This document shows positions 44,601 to 52,946 of a DNA stretch of 63,235 nucleotides, one piece after another. The stretch spans positions 3,592,293 to 3,655,527 of the forward strand of contig NZ_KV917376.1 in assembly GCF_002019695.1 (NCBI RefSeq), read 5' to 3'. The DNA is from Evansella clarkii (GTDB lineage Bacteria > Bacillota > Bacilli > Bacillales > Salisediminibacteriaceae). The translations under genes were made by a program, and so were the position numbers. Under the pieces are notes generated by a model. The model was not told where the DNA came from. It saw only the letters and a program-made list of their open reading frames with translations, and searched no databases. The number at the start of each line of letters is the position of its first letter. Position 1 is the stretch's first letter.

Positions 44601-44844
44601 TAAGCGGGCTGTCCGGATTCCCTTCAATATTGATGATTTTCCCCTCAGATTCGGTGATGATCATACCGCATCCTACAGAACAATATGGACAAACACTTGG
44701 AACTTGTCTTCCTTCCTTCACCTGCAGCTTGATTTTTGAAACCTGAGCCTGTACCGGCTTGATATTAATCCCCGACACAGATGCAATGGTCGCTCCTGCT
44801 GTTACAGCACCAGCACGCTTCAAAAACTCGCGCCGTGTAAGCAT
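41698..44844 (-). CDS. fdhA: Selenocysteine-containing formate dehydrogenase alpha subunit
   Basis: A 1048-residue molybdopterin oxidoreductase read through an in-frame UGA at 44275-44277, decoded as selenocysteine (position 190). The Tat signal TRREFLKR starts the protein; the [4Fe-4S] motif is CPYCSVGCGM with CPKG (Cys52, 55, 59, 87). Across the UGA the sequence is VENHARI-U-HSSTVPGLGTSYGRGG, the exact place of catalytic Sec in FDH-N. No other stop interrupts the frame, and a SECIS-like hairpin follows. Without Sec it would be read as two genes. It oxidises formate at the outer membrane face. Confidence 0.93.
44246..44277 (-). promoter_or_regulatory. Bacterial SECIS element and UGA codon of fdhA
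   Basis: On the minus strand the UGA (44275-44277) is followed by 12 bases, then GTACCC (44257-44262), loop GGTCT, and GGGTAC (44246-44251). A stable stem with a GGUCU loop just after UGA is the form recognised by SelB in the Escherichia coli formate dehydrogenase genes. Confidence 0.85.
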
Positions 44845-44920
44845 CGCTTATCCCCCTTTTCGTAAAAATAGAGTGGAATTTATTTTTAATTATGGTTGTG
44901 GTTTTGGTATATGGTTTTGT

Positions 44921-45025
44921 ATTCGCTGGTTGACCTCGTGATTTCGCAGGTTAACTCCCCCTTTTCGAGAATGAAGTACACGATTTCGAGAATGGGCCAC
45001 CTGATTTCGAGAATAAACCACCCAA
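44921..45025. repeat. 21-bp unit array, copy 4 of 4
   Basis: Units start at 44921, 44942, 44963, 44984 and 45005, exactly 21 bp apart. Three carry TTTCGAGAAT and the first two ATTCGCTGGT and TTTCGCAGGT. The core is the reverse complement of that in the 16371 array, so the two arrays are oppositely oriented. It lies between fdhD and fdhA. Confidence 0.85.
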
Positions 45026-45062
45026 TCCAACGAACAAAAACCGCATTTAACCAACCACCCCA

Positions 45063-45803
45063 CTACCCATTCACCAGTTTCATCACCCGCTTCCCCTCTG
45101 TATATACATAAGCGGACTGGCCACGGACATAGCCGACTAAATCAACATTCAATTCTTTTGCCAATGCGACAGCGAGATTGGTAGAAGCAGTCCTTGATGC
45201 AGCTACTCCTGCTCCAAAGCGGGCCACTTTTGAACACATTTCCATAGAAATCCGGCCCGTTGTCATAATTACACAGTCTCGGCCACTCAACCCTTTCTTC
45301 AGAGCTGCACCAATTACTTTGTCAATTGCGTTATGTCTGCCAATGTCCTCTCTTACAATCATTTCGTCATTCCCATCAATAATGCATGCCGCGTGCATGC
45401 CGCCCGTTTGATGATATAGCGGGGTTAATTTATACATTTCTTTCATTTTCCGCCTTAATAATTCAGTAGAAACACTTCTTGCATCTTTCACTCTCTTAAA
45501 GTGGCTCATCTCTTTCATGGATCGGAACGTAGCCCCTTTTCCGCATCCGGCTGTAATAGTCTTCTTTTTTTTCAAAAACTCCTCCATGTCCACCTGATTA
45601 TCCAGACTGGCATGAATATTCCCCCGGTATGGGTCAATCGTAATGTCCTCAACCTCACTTGCTGACTCAATAAGCCCTTCTGCGAACATATAGCCAACAG
45701 CCCAATCTTCCAGATGAACTTCTGTTAACTGAATCGTTAATAAGTTCCTCCCATTCACATACAAATTAATCGGATATTCTTCCGGGCACGTCTTATTAAA
45801 CAT
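45063..45803 (-). CDS. fdhD: Formate dehydrogenase sulfurtransferase FdhD
   Basis: A 246-residue protein that passes sulfur from a cysteine desulfurase to bis-MGD in formate dehydrogenase. The active-site loop is AGCGKG with Cys87; only one Cys is present where Escherichia coli has CXXC, as in many bacilli. Other blocks are FAEGLI, HQTGGMHAACII, REDIGRHNAIDKVIG and TTGRISMEMCSKVARFGAG. ATG 45803 follows AGGGAGGGGG. It is first of the minus-strand cluster, divergent from tatA. Confidence 0.95.
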   Translation of the reverse strand: MFNKTCPEEYPINLYVNGRNLLTIQLTEVHLEDWAVGYMFAEGLIESASEVEDITIDPYRGNIHASLDNQVDMEEFLKKKKTITAGCGKGATFRSMKEMSHFKRVKDARSVSTELLRRKMKEMYKLTPLYHQTGGMHAACIIDGNDEMIVREDIGRHNAIDKVIGAALKKGLSGRDCVIMTTGRISMEMCSKVARFGAGVAASRTASTNLAVALAKELNVDLVGYVRGQSAYVYTEGKRVMKLVNG

Positions 45804-46003
45804 TTTGTCCCCCCCTCCCTTAACGTGCGTTATTACTAGATTTTTCCTATTAAGTAAGCGTTCTCATAAATTGACCCATGACAACTTAAGAAAAAGTAAA
45901 AATCATTCTAATTTCTGAAGATCACTATATAAATAGCTATATAAGAGTTTCCCATGGTATATAACCACCAATTTTTCAAGGATAAATCAGGAGGGTGATA
46001 AGT

Positions 46004-46213
46004 ATGTTGTCTAATATCGGTATACCAGGCCTTATTCTGATCTTTGTCATCGCGCTGCTTATTTTTGGACCAAAGAAATTACCGGAACTCGGAAAAGCCG
46101 TCGGGACTACGCTGAGAGAGTTCAAATCGTCTGTTAACGGCATGATGGATGAGAAAGAAGCTGTGAAAAAAGAAAGTCAGGAGACACCGAAGGAAGAAAA
46201 GAAAGATGCGTAA
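46004..46213 (+). CDS. tatA: Twin-arginine translocase subunit TatA
   Basis: A 69-residue TatA/E protein: a short N-terminal helix ([18 protein letters not shown]), hinge and amphipathic helix [18 protein letters not shown], and an acidic/basic tail. The start is ATG 46004, nine bases after AGGAGG. A tatC gene is not in the window. Its placement divergent from fdhD fits export of the folded, cofactor-loaded FdhA, whose signal peptide is twin-arginine. Confidence 0.93.
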   Translation: MLSNIGIPGLILIFVIALLIFGPKKLPELGKAVGTTLREFKSSVNGMMDEKEAVKKESQETPKEEKKDA

Positions 46214-46242
46214 CTGAATATGTAAAAAGGTTGTGATTTTCT

Positions 46243-46803
46243 ATGAATCCATATCATGAAAGAAATATCCGGCCCCATAAGTATATGAAACTGGTTCATT
46301 TTGCTGATTATTACGGCAACAGCATTGCTTTGTATACGCTGCTTTTGCTGATTGCTGCCGGCGTCTGGTTAGTGTCGCCCATTCCCAGTCCGGGCTGGAC
46401 GGTTAGCGGAAAAATCCTGGGCTGGGCCTCGCTGGTTTTAATAAGTATTACAACCCTTCACGGCATCTTATGGTTTGTTATCACAAGGCAGTCACTCCCT
46501 TTAAGCTCCAGCACAAAACAGTTTCTGGCCAATTCAATCAAAATAGTTCGGCCGCTCCATATCATGACAGGCACAGTTGGTTTCGGTTTAGCTTTTATCC
46601 ATGGCGCTGCCTACATGAACGTTACTGAGTTTCATTCCGGCTTAATCGCTTCTGGTATTGTTGCTCTTGTTACATTACTCATTTTGGCTATGGATGGCAT
46701 CGGGTTAATGGTCTCCCCGTTTTTAAGCAGGAAAGTCCACCGCTGGATTGCTGTTACTTTCCTGGTTTCATTAGTCATCCATCTGGCGATTATTTTCATT
46801 TAA
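46243..46803 (+). CDS. Putative haem-binding four-to-five helix membrane protein
   Basis: A 186-residue membrane protein with His residues inside or at the edges of helices: TTLHGILW, RPLHIMTG, FIHGAAYM, KVHRWIAV and VIHLAIIF. Paired His in adjacent helices is typical of b-type cytochromes and ferric-reductase-like proteins. It is between tatA and mrp in the formate dehydrogenase neighbourhood, so an electron-transfer role is plausible. I do not recognise a specific family; haem binding is inference. Confidence 0.6.
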   Translation: MNPYHERNIRPHKYMKLVHFADYYGNSIALYTLLLLIAAGVWLVSPIPSPGWTVSGKILGWASLVLISITTLHGILWFVITRQSLPLSSSTKQFLANSIKIVRPLHIMTGTVGFGLAFIHGAAYMNVTEFHSGLIASGIVALVTLLILAMDGIGLMVSPFLSRKVHRWIAVTFLVSLVIHLAIIFI

Positions 46804-46816
46804 AGGAGTGTTTTTC

Positions 46817-47866
46817 GTGATTACAGAAGAAAAAGTGGTTCATTCGCTCAGGAATATAAAAGATCCTCATTTGCAGAAAAATTTAGTGGATGTACAAGCC
46901 ATCAAAGAGCTGAAAATAAAGGAGAACATGGTCAGCCTTAAGCTGGCAATTGCACAGCCAGGAACTGCAGACCAAATGGCCCTTCAGCAGCAGGTAGTTA
47001 ACGCAGTAAAGGCTGCAGGAGCTCATTCTGTAGGGCTTCGTTTTGAAAAAATGGCTGAGGAAGTGTTGGCACAGCTTGGCGGACAAGCTGAAGAAAAGAA
47101 AAAATCTCTATTAGACAGAATGGAGGAGACCACTTTCATCGCTGTGACGAGCGGTAAAGGTGGTGTGGGAAAATCCACAGTATCCGTTAACATTGCCACC
47201 GCACTTGCCCGTAAAGGTAAGAAAGTGGGAATAATTGATGCAGATATATACGGATTCAGTGTTCCTGATATGATGGGAATTCAGGAACGGCTGAAGATTT
47301 CAGGGCAGCGGGTATTGCCTGTTAACCGGTTTGGTGTACAAGTCATATCCATGGGCTTCTTTGTACATGATAATTCTCCAATCGTCTGGCGCGGACCTAT
47401 GCTTGGAAAAATGCTGAATAATTTCTTCTCGGAGGTGGAGTGGGAGGACCCGGAATACGTAATCCTTGACCTGCCGCCAGGAACAGGAGATGTGGCACTT
47501 GATGTCCATTCGATGCTGCCGACCACAAAAGAAATCATCGTTACGACACCTCACCCATCCGCAGCATTCGTCGCTGCCCGTGCAGGACTTATGGCAATGA
47601 GGACCGGCCATGAAATACTCGGGGTCATTGAAAATATGGCATATTTCGAAAGTAAAGCTACCGGCGAAAAAGAGTACATCTTCGGCCAGGGAGGCGCCCA
47701 GAAACTGGCTAACGATTTAAACAGTGAAGTGTTAGCACAAATACCGCTAGGTCAGCCGGAAATGGACACAGTTGATTTCGCCCCTTCTATTTATGGTGAA
47801 AACCATCCAACCGGCAAAATCTATTTGGATCTAGCTCATAAAGTTATTAGTAAAACGGGGAAATAA
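46817..47866 (+). CDS. mrp: Mrp/NBP35-type P-loop ATPase, Fe-S carrier
   Basis: A 349-residue ApbC/Mrp protein. The N-terminal MIP18/DUF59 domain (1-80) is followed by the deviant Walker A GKGGVGKST, DADIYGFSVPDMMG and the switch region LDLPPGTGDVALD. Such proteins carry [4Fe-4S] clusters to target enzymes. The GTG start at 46817 lies 8 bp after AAAGGAG. Its place next to a Fe-S-rich dehydrogenase suggests a dedicated maturation role, though a housekeeping Mrp could exist elsewhere. The C-terminal CXXC of some members is not seen. Confidence 0.9.
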   Translation: MITEEKVVHSLRNIKDPHLQKNLVDVQAIKELKIKENMVSLKLAIAQPGTADQMALQQQVVNAVKAAGAHSVGLRFEKMAEEVLAQLGGQAEEKKKSLLDRMEETTFIAVTSGKGGVGKSTVSVNIATALARKGKKVGIIDADIYGFSVPDMMGIQERLKISGQRVLPVNRFGVQVISMGFFVHDNSPIVWRGPMLGKMLNNFFSEVEWEDPEYVILDLPPGTGDVALDVHSMLPTTKEIIVTTPHPSAAFVAARAGLMAMRTGHEILGVIENMAYFESKATGEKEYIFGQGGAQKLANDLNSEVLAQIPLGQPEMDTVDFAPSIYGENHPTGKIYLDLAHKVISKTGK

Positions 47867-47902
47867 TTCGACAGGTGCCACTGTGGCACCTGTCGAATTT
47901 TC
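47865..47902 (+). terminator. Terminator after mrp (GTGCC/GGCAC type)
   Basis: A perfect 16-bp stem AATTCGACAGGTGCCA/TGGCACCTGTCGAATT with loop CTG, then TTTCTTT. It begins inside the mrp stop codon. The symmetry allows bidirectional action. Confidence 0.85.
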
Positions 47903-48036
47903 TTTAGGTACATAGGGACACATGGGACAGGCACACTGGCCCCCGCTCCTTATGTATTTTTTCTTTTTCATTACAGAAAATAAAAATGCATTCCTGTTAA
48001 TTTTCTTTTATAATGATTTGAAAGGAGGTGAGATAA

Positions 48037-48276
48037 ATGGAAAAGCAGATTCTGGAGATATTAACTGAGATGCGTAAAGACATGACATCGGTGAAATCTG
48101 AGTTAGGAGATTTACGATCCGAAATGCACAGCCGCTTCGATGCTGTGGATGCAAAATTGGAAGGTGTTGGGAGCCAATTTGAACTTGCAGCAGAGACACG
48201 TATTAAGGAAACCGATTTTCTTACAGACAAAGTGAACAAACTGGAAAAAGAAGTTTACTACCTAAAGAACAAATAA
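48037..48276 (+). CDS. Small coiled-coil protein
   Basis: A 79-residue protein that is heptad-patterned throughout (ILEILTEMRKDMTSVKSELG, LRSEMHSRFDAVDAKLEGVG, then TDKVNKLEKEVYYLKNK). ATG 48037 follows GAAAGGAGG. Similar short coiled-coil proteins occur in bacilli, some phage-related, but no function can be assigned. Isolated from its neighbours. Confidence 0.65.
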   Translation: MEKQILEILTEMRKDMTSVKSELGDLRSEMHSRFDAVDAKLEGVGSQFELAAETRIKETDFLTDKVNKLEKEVYYLKNK

Positions 48277-48468
48277 TCCTTGAGTTTTTAGGGGACGGGC
48301 ATACTGATTCACTTCTTATACTTAAACTTTTAATTTTACACCTATCCTTTCTTTGTTATTATACTTCACCTTCATTTTAAGACTCTCCGTCCCACCACTT
48401 CACTTAATCCATAACGCCTCTGACTCCCATACTTCCTTACCAAGACAGCGCCTTATCCTAACCTCCAC

Positions 48469-48505
48469 TAAAAAACAGACTGCTGAGTTATCCCCCAACA
48501 GCCTG
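48469..48505 (-). terminator. Terminator of the aldo/keto reductase gene
   Basis: CAGGCTGTTG pairs with CAGCAGTCTG with one mismatch around a G-rich loop, followed by six T residues on the minus strand. Confidence 0.78.
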
Positions 48506-48548
48506 CTCTAAATTCAAACATCATCTGTTCAATTGAAACACCCCGCCA

Positions 48549-49532
48549 TTATTTCGGCAGCGGCGCCTCACTGGAAATGAAGTCCTTACTAATAAGTTCA
48601 TCCCAAAACGCCTGAGGGATTTTTTCATCCATCGCAGCTAAGTCCTCTTCAATTCGGTCTGGCTTTGTGGAACCAGGAATCACCGCTCTTACCACAGGAT
48701 GAGCAGTGGAGAACTGCAGTGCTGCTGCTTTTAATGAAACATTGTGTTCTTCTGCAATCCTTCTCAAATTATCCGCCTGCTCCTTTTTATCATCAGGAAT
48801 TTCCGCGTAATCAAAGTGATCGCACCCTAAAAGCGCTCCTGAATTATAAGGGCTTCCTACAATGATCTCTGTGTTATTTTTTTCAGCTAAAGGCATCATT
48901 TTATTAAGCGCTTCTTCATGCTGCATGATTGTATACTGTGTTGCAGACAAACAAATGTCCGGAGAAGTTTCTTCCAGCTGAAGAGCCAGCTCTATCGGAA
49001 CAGCCTTATTCAGCCCAAGCCCCCATCCTTTAATTACACCTTCCTCGCGGAGACGCGTCAAAGTTTTAAATGCTCCTTTTCGAGCCTCATCAAACTTTGA
49101 AACCCATTCATCCCCGTGAAAGTCAGGGGAAATATCATGTACAAATACAAAATCCAGACGGTCTGTCTGCAGGCGTTTAAGGCTGTCGTCAATCGATCTT
49201 AATGTGCCTTCCTCTGTGTAGTCATGAGTAATTTTATTTTTACGTCCATATTCAAAAAGGCCTTCTTTTTCCTCTTCTTCCTCAAGGACAATCCGTCCTA
49301 CCTTCGAACTTAACACGTATTCATCTCTGGAGTATTGTGATAATATTTCACCTACACGCAGTTCAGATAAACCAAAACCGTAAAAAGGCGCTGTGTCAAA
49401 ATAGCGGATCCCGTTATCCCACGCATTCTGAATTGTCTTCAGCGCTTCTTCCTCTGGCACATCCCGGAACATATTGCCAAGGGGAGCAGTGCCCAAACCT
49501 ATTTTCTTTTTAAGCGCATCTTGTAATTCCAT
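48549..49532 (-). CDS. Aldo/keto reductase
   Basis: A 327-residue TIM-barrel oxidoreductase. The family blocks are IRYFDTAPFYGFGLSELRVG (catalytic Asp and Tyr), YVLSSKVGR (Lys), DFVFVHDISPD and a C-terminal AVIPGSTKPDRIEED that binds the NADP phosphate. It resembles D-threo-aldose/L-fucose dehydrogenases. ATG 49532 follows GAGGAGG; an upstream in-frame codon is rejected. Natural substrate unknown. Confidence 0.9.
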   Translation of the reverse strand: MELQDALKKKIGLGTAPLGNMFRDVPEEEALKTIQNAWDNGIRYFDTAPFYGFGLSELRVGEILSQYSRDEYVLSSKVGRIVLEEEEEKEGLFEYGRKNKITHDYTEEGTLRSIDDSLKRLQTDRLDFVFVHDISPDFHGDEWVSKFDEARKGAFKTLTRLREEGVIKGWGLGLNKAVPIELALQLEETSPDICLSATQYTIMQHEEALNKMMPLAEKNNTEIIVGSPYNSGALLGCDHFDYAEIPDDKKEQADNLRRIAEEHNVSLKAAALQFSTAHPVVRAVIPGSTKPDRIEEDLAAMDEKIPQAFWDELISKDFISSEAPLPK

Positions 49533-49598
49533 TTTTACCCCTCCTCTAAACATCCTGTTACCCTCATATAAATCCATTAAAACAGCTTCCTTTACGTA

Positions 49599-49622
49599 TT
49601 CGACAAGTGCCTGGCACCCGTC
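49599..49622. repeat. GTGCC/GGCAC hairpin, third copy
   Basis: TTCGACAAGTGCC is followed by TGGCACCCGTCGG, a shorter version of the hairpins at 28145 and 47865, lying between the divergent reductase and SRPBCC genes. Confidence 0.55.
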
Positions 49623-49723
49623 GGTTTCCGTCAAATTTTGTTAGTTGATACCCTCTAAATTAAACAAAGCTATCCCCGCCAGTATGCTATAATTTAAGAA
49701 AAAGTTCTGCGGGAGGCTGTTAA

Positions 49724-50203
49724 ATGAGCATTCATTTTGAAGTAAAAAGAACTTTTCATGTTCCCCCTCAACAAGCATACGCTGGCTTAATTGATCTGGA
49801 TGCTGCAAGAAATTGGATGCAAGGGTTAGTAGAAATTAAACGGCTGGATGATGGTCCGGTCCGCCCTGGCAGTCAGTGGAAGGAAACGAGGAAGATGTTT
49901 GGAAAAGAAGCCACCGAACATTTTGAAGTTGTGAAACTACATGAACCTGAAAAAATAGTGCTCCGTTGTGACGGGACAAAAGGAACAACGGGCAAGGGAG
50001 AATTCCTGTTTACATATTTCCTCGAACCAACAGATGATGGTACTGTCGTTACTTTACATGGGGAGATAAATGGTCTGACGGGCATAACGAAATTATTCGG
50101 AAAAATGATGTCTAAAACTTTCAAAAATGCTTGCGCAAAAGACATGGATGCACTGAAAAACTATCTGGAAACGGAACAGCCTGTATTTCACCAAAATAGC
50201 TAA
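49724..50203 (+). CDS. SRPBCC/START-like domain protein
   Basis: A 159-residue helix-grip protein (HFEVKRTFHVPPQQAYAGLI, FEVVKLHEPEKIVLRCDG, and the long C-terminal helix TFKNACAKDMDALKNYL). The fold binds hydrophobic ligands; Bacillus relatives are polyketide-cyclase or AHSA1-like. It lies 18 bp before the YdeI-like gene, so the two are probably one operon. Confidence 0.82.
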   Translation: MSIHFEVKRTFHVPPQQAYAGLIDLDAARNWMQGLVEIKRLDDGPVRPGSQWKETRKMFGKEATEHFEVVKLHEPEKIVLRCDGTKGTTGKGEFLFTYFLEPTDDGTVVTLHGEINGLTGITKLFGKMMSKTFKNACAKDMDALKNYLETEQPVFHQNS

Positions 50204-50221
50204 TGTAAAAAAGGAGACGTT

Positions 50222-50875
50222 ATGACAATTATTGATAAGTTAAATCTTACTAAGTATAAAAACATGGCCGTCATTAACCAGCCAGACGACTATGATCTGT
50301 TTGATGGATATAAAACAGAGTTATCCGGAAACCATGATGCTGTTTTCATCTTTGTAAAATCAATTGACGATATGGTCCGTCACACGAACAACGTGATAAA
50401 AGGAGACCATTTACAGGAGAAGGGCTACTTATTTTTCGCCTATCCTAAAAAGGGCAATAAACGGTATAAGACATTTGTCCACCGAGACGAGATTTTTCCG
50501 GCCTTGAAGGTAGACGAGAATGACGGATACGTACCAGGCAGTGATGTGAAATTCTCACGAATGGTAAGTATGGACGAGGTATTTACTGTTGTTGGGTTAA
50601 AACGGGAAAAGAAAAAATCTGTGAAGTCATCCGCCTCAAGCCAGTGTGTGGCTGACTATGAGGAGCATGTGCAAGACATCGAAAAACTGTTAACAGATCA
50701 TCCGGAAGTGCTCCATTTTTATCAGGAACTTACCCCTGGCTATCAACGGGACTGGGCACGGTATATCTATTCAGCTAAGCAGCAGAAAACACGCGATAAA
50801 CGCCAGGAACAGATGGTCGATATCTTATCACAAGGATATAAGTCCGTAGATTTATACCGGCAAAAAAAGAAGTAA
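50222..50875 (+). CDS. YdeI/OmpD-associated-like protein
   Basis: A 217-residue protein. The N-terminal DUF3052-like part contains DLFDGYKTEL, HDAVFIFVKSID and MVSMDEVFTVVGLK. The C-terminal YdeI helix region contains YQELTPGYQRDWARYIYSAK and Arg-rich helix TRDKRQEQMVDIL. Homologues were linked to bacteriocin or stress protection, but the mechanism is unclear. Second in a two-gene operon; the repeat element starting at 50907 follows closely. Confidence 0.8.
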   Translation: MTIIDKLNLTKYKNMAVINQPDDYDLFDGYKTELSGNHDAVFIFVKSIDDMVRHTNNVIKGDHLQEKGYLFFAYPKKGNKRYKTFVHRDEIFPALKVDENDGYVPGSDVKFSRMVSMDEVFTVVGLKREKKKSVKSSASSQCVADYEEHVQDIEKLLTDHPEVLHFYQELTPGYQRDWARYIYSAKQQKTRDKRQEQMVDILSQGYKSVDLYRQKKK

Positions 50876-50906
50876 AATCATCTTTCTGAAAAATCTTCTC
50901 ATTTCA

Positions 50907-51052
50907 GCACAAAATCCTCCCTGCATTAGCAGTGGAGGATTTTGTGCTTTATCATCTACATAAGGAAGGTTATGGGCCAGAACGAGTATGTGGAATCGTT
51001 TCTGGCAACTCCATAATAGACCAGTAATATGAACTAAGTATGAACTGGACAG
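50907..51052 (+). repeat. 146-bp structured repeat, copy A
   Basis: Begins with a 14-bp perfect stem GCACAAAATCCTCC/GGAGGATTTTGTGC around the inner mini-stem CTGC-ATTA-GCAG, then CATAAGGAAGGTT, CTGGCAA and ends ATGAACTAAGTATGAACTGG. A second 146-bp copy lies at 59374-59519. It fills the gap between the convergent YdeI and LacI genes. Confidence 0.8.
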
Positions 51053-51133
51053 GTAAAATACTAAACCTTTTGCCAAATCACATAAGAAATTACCAATAAT
51101 AAGATCTGTCAAAAAACAGCACTATTTAAAAGG

Positions 51134-52192
51134 TCACACCGGAGATTCCGACCGGGGTAAAGCCTCTTTTATTGGCTCAGGCTCTAAAATCCTCCTGCAG
51201 GAAGCTCTTTCTACAAGAGTAACTGGAATTTTAACAGAAAAGAATTGCTTCTTGTTATTATTTATTTCTTCAAGCAGCAGGTTCGCTGAGGTTTTTCCTA
51301 TGAGAGTAGTGTCCTGCCTGATCGTCGTCAACGCGGGTGTTGTATACTGAGCCATCCTTATATCGTCAAAGCCAACTACTGAGATGTCTTCCGGCACCTT
51401 TAATCCCTGCTCTGTAATCTCCCTGATTGCTCCAAGTGCCATTAAATCTCCGGCAACATAAACTGCAGTCGGCGGTTCCTTCAGCTCGAGAAGCTGCTTC
51501 ATTGCTCCCTGGCCGCCTTCGTGCGTAAAATAACCGCCGTTTACTATATATTCATCAGGCAGCTCAAGGTTATTGTTCTTCATAGCTTCTACAAAACCAT
51601 TTTTCCGCTGAACACCTACAAACAAAGCTTCATCACCAGAGATATGGGCAATTTTACGATGTCCTAAAGAGTATAAATAATTGACAGCAAGCTCGCTTCC
51701 ATAAACATTATCGCTGTAAACCGCACAGCATCCTCTTATATCAAGATCTATGACCACAGTAGGCAGATCGGAATTGATTAACAGGTCTACCTCCGGATCA
51801 TTTAGCGCAGAGCAGACAACAACGACACCATCAACATCCCTGTATTTGAAGTGATCCAAATATGATTTTGATTCTGAACCGACTTTCCTTGCAGCAAATA
51901 GGAGATCATATCCGTGTTCCTCAACACTTTTTTTAAAACTTTCAATTACTGCATTGAAGAAAGGGTGTTCCATTCCAATACCCGAGTCTTCTACAAATAT
52001 TACTCCTATACTCCAGGATTTTTTTGTGGATAGCGTTCGGGCACTGGAACTGGGGAAATAACCTAATTCATTAACAGCTTCGTTTATAATTTTCTTAGCC
52101 TTTTCACTCACATCTGTGTAATTATTCAGTACCTTTGAAACTGTAGTGATGGAATAACCTGTTTTTTTGGCAATATCATAAATAGTTGTCAT
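51134..52192 (-). CDS. LacI-family transcriptional regulator
   Basis: A 352-residue regulator. The helix-turn-helix is MTTIYDIAKKTGYSITTVSK, with hinge SEKAKKIINEAVNELGYFPS, and a periplasmic-binding-like effector domain follows (VVGFDDIRMAQYTTPALTTI near the end). ATG 52192 follows AAGAGGGG. It is last on the strand of the beta-glucoside uptake genes and is their probable regulator, acting on GAAAGCGCTTTC-type sites upstream. Confidence 0.9.
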   Translation of the reverse strand: MTTIYDIAKKTGYSITTVSKVLNNYTDVSEKAKKIINEAVNELGYFPSSSARTLSTKKSWSIGVIFVEDSGIGMEHPFFNAVIESFKKSVEEHGYDLLFAARKVGSESKSYLDHFKYRDVDGVVVVCSALNDPEVDLLINSDLPTVVIDLDIRGCCAVYSDNVYGSELAVNYLYSLGHRKIAHISGDEALFVGVQRKNGFVEAMKNNNLELPDEYIVNGGYFTHEGGQGAMKQLLELKEPPTAVYVAGDLMALGAIREITEQGLKVPEDISVVGFDDIRMAQYTTPALTTIRQDTTLIGKTSANLLLEEINNNKKQFFSVKIPVTLVERASCRRILEPEPIKEALPRSESPV

Positions 52193-52254
52193 ACTATCCC
52201 CTCTTACACATCCTGTTATTTTTAGTCTCTCTTTTAAAAAATCGGCAGCCATTT

Positions 52255-52866
52255 TTAAGCAGTGCGGTATTTTTTAAAAGTAGTATAATTAATCGCCATG
52301 AGTATATAAGCAAAGACACTTACTCCGATTACCATAAAGGTTCTCGGAAAATTTACAGCTATAATCAGATAGGCAATTACCCATAGAAGCTGAAGCAGCG
52401 TTTTTCCCGGATGCAGGAAAACGAGACCAACGGAAGCTTTTATATATTGCCAGGTTTTATATTTGAAGTGAGCAAAAATAGAGAATAAATTCAAATACGT
52501 CATTAAAGCAACGGCAGCAAAAAAGAATATAACTATATAGATAAAAATTTGAATAGATTCTGCGTAAAAATAAGAAACGAAGGTGAAATTCACATAAAGG
52601 ATATAAAATATCACGAGGAAAAAAATCCCTAATACATTCGAGCGGATAAAGTCTCCTTTATAGAATTTATAATATGATGCAAAAAGCGGAATATCTTTAT
52701 CTCCTTTTATCCATTCCCTGATGATTGCAAAAAGCGCAACAGTCGATGGCATGACGCCAAAAACTCCAAGCCCTGCTATAGTAAAGAGCAGCCAGAGAAG
52801 ATTTAAAGCAACAAACTTATAAATGAGCTCAGCAAGCTGAAATATCATTTTCCCCATTGTTAGCAC
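52255..52866 (-). CDS. YesL-like DUF624 membrane protein
   Basis: A 203-residue membrane protein with five hydrophobic segments. The start FQLAELIYKFVALNLLWLLF and the GVMPSTVALFAIIREW motif are those of the YesL/DUF624 family, nearly always found next to carbohydrate ABC transporters in bacilli. It follows the permease genes. Molecular function unknown. Confidence 0.85.
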   Translation of the reverse strand: MLTMGKMIFQLAELIYKFVALNLLWLLFTIAGLGVFGVMPSTVALFAIIREWIKGDKDIPLFASYYKFYKGDFIRSNVLGIFFLVIFYILYVNFTFVSYFYAESIQIFIYIVIFFFAAVALMTYLNLFSIFAHFKYKTWQYIKASVGLVFLHPGKTLLQLLWVIAYLIIAVNFPRTFMVIGVSVFAYILMAINYTTFKKYRTA

Positions 52867-52946
52867 CCCTGTGTATTAATAGCTGTTTAAAGACCGGCTT
52901 CCAGTAGCTGTTCAAAAAACAATCGATTTAATCCTGCAAGGTCAGA

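Noticed and set aside
50907-51052. Integron attC site
   Set aside because: The hairpin is long and imperfect inside, but the RYYYAAC/GTTRRRY core sites and an integrase gene are absent.
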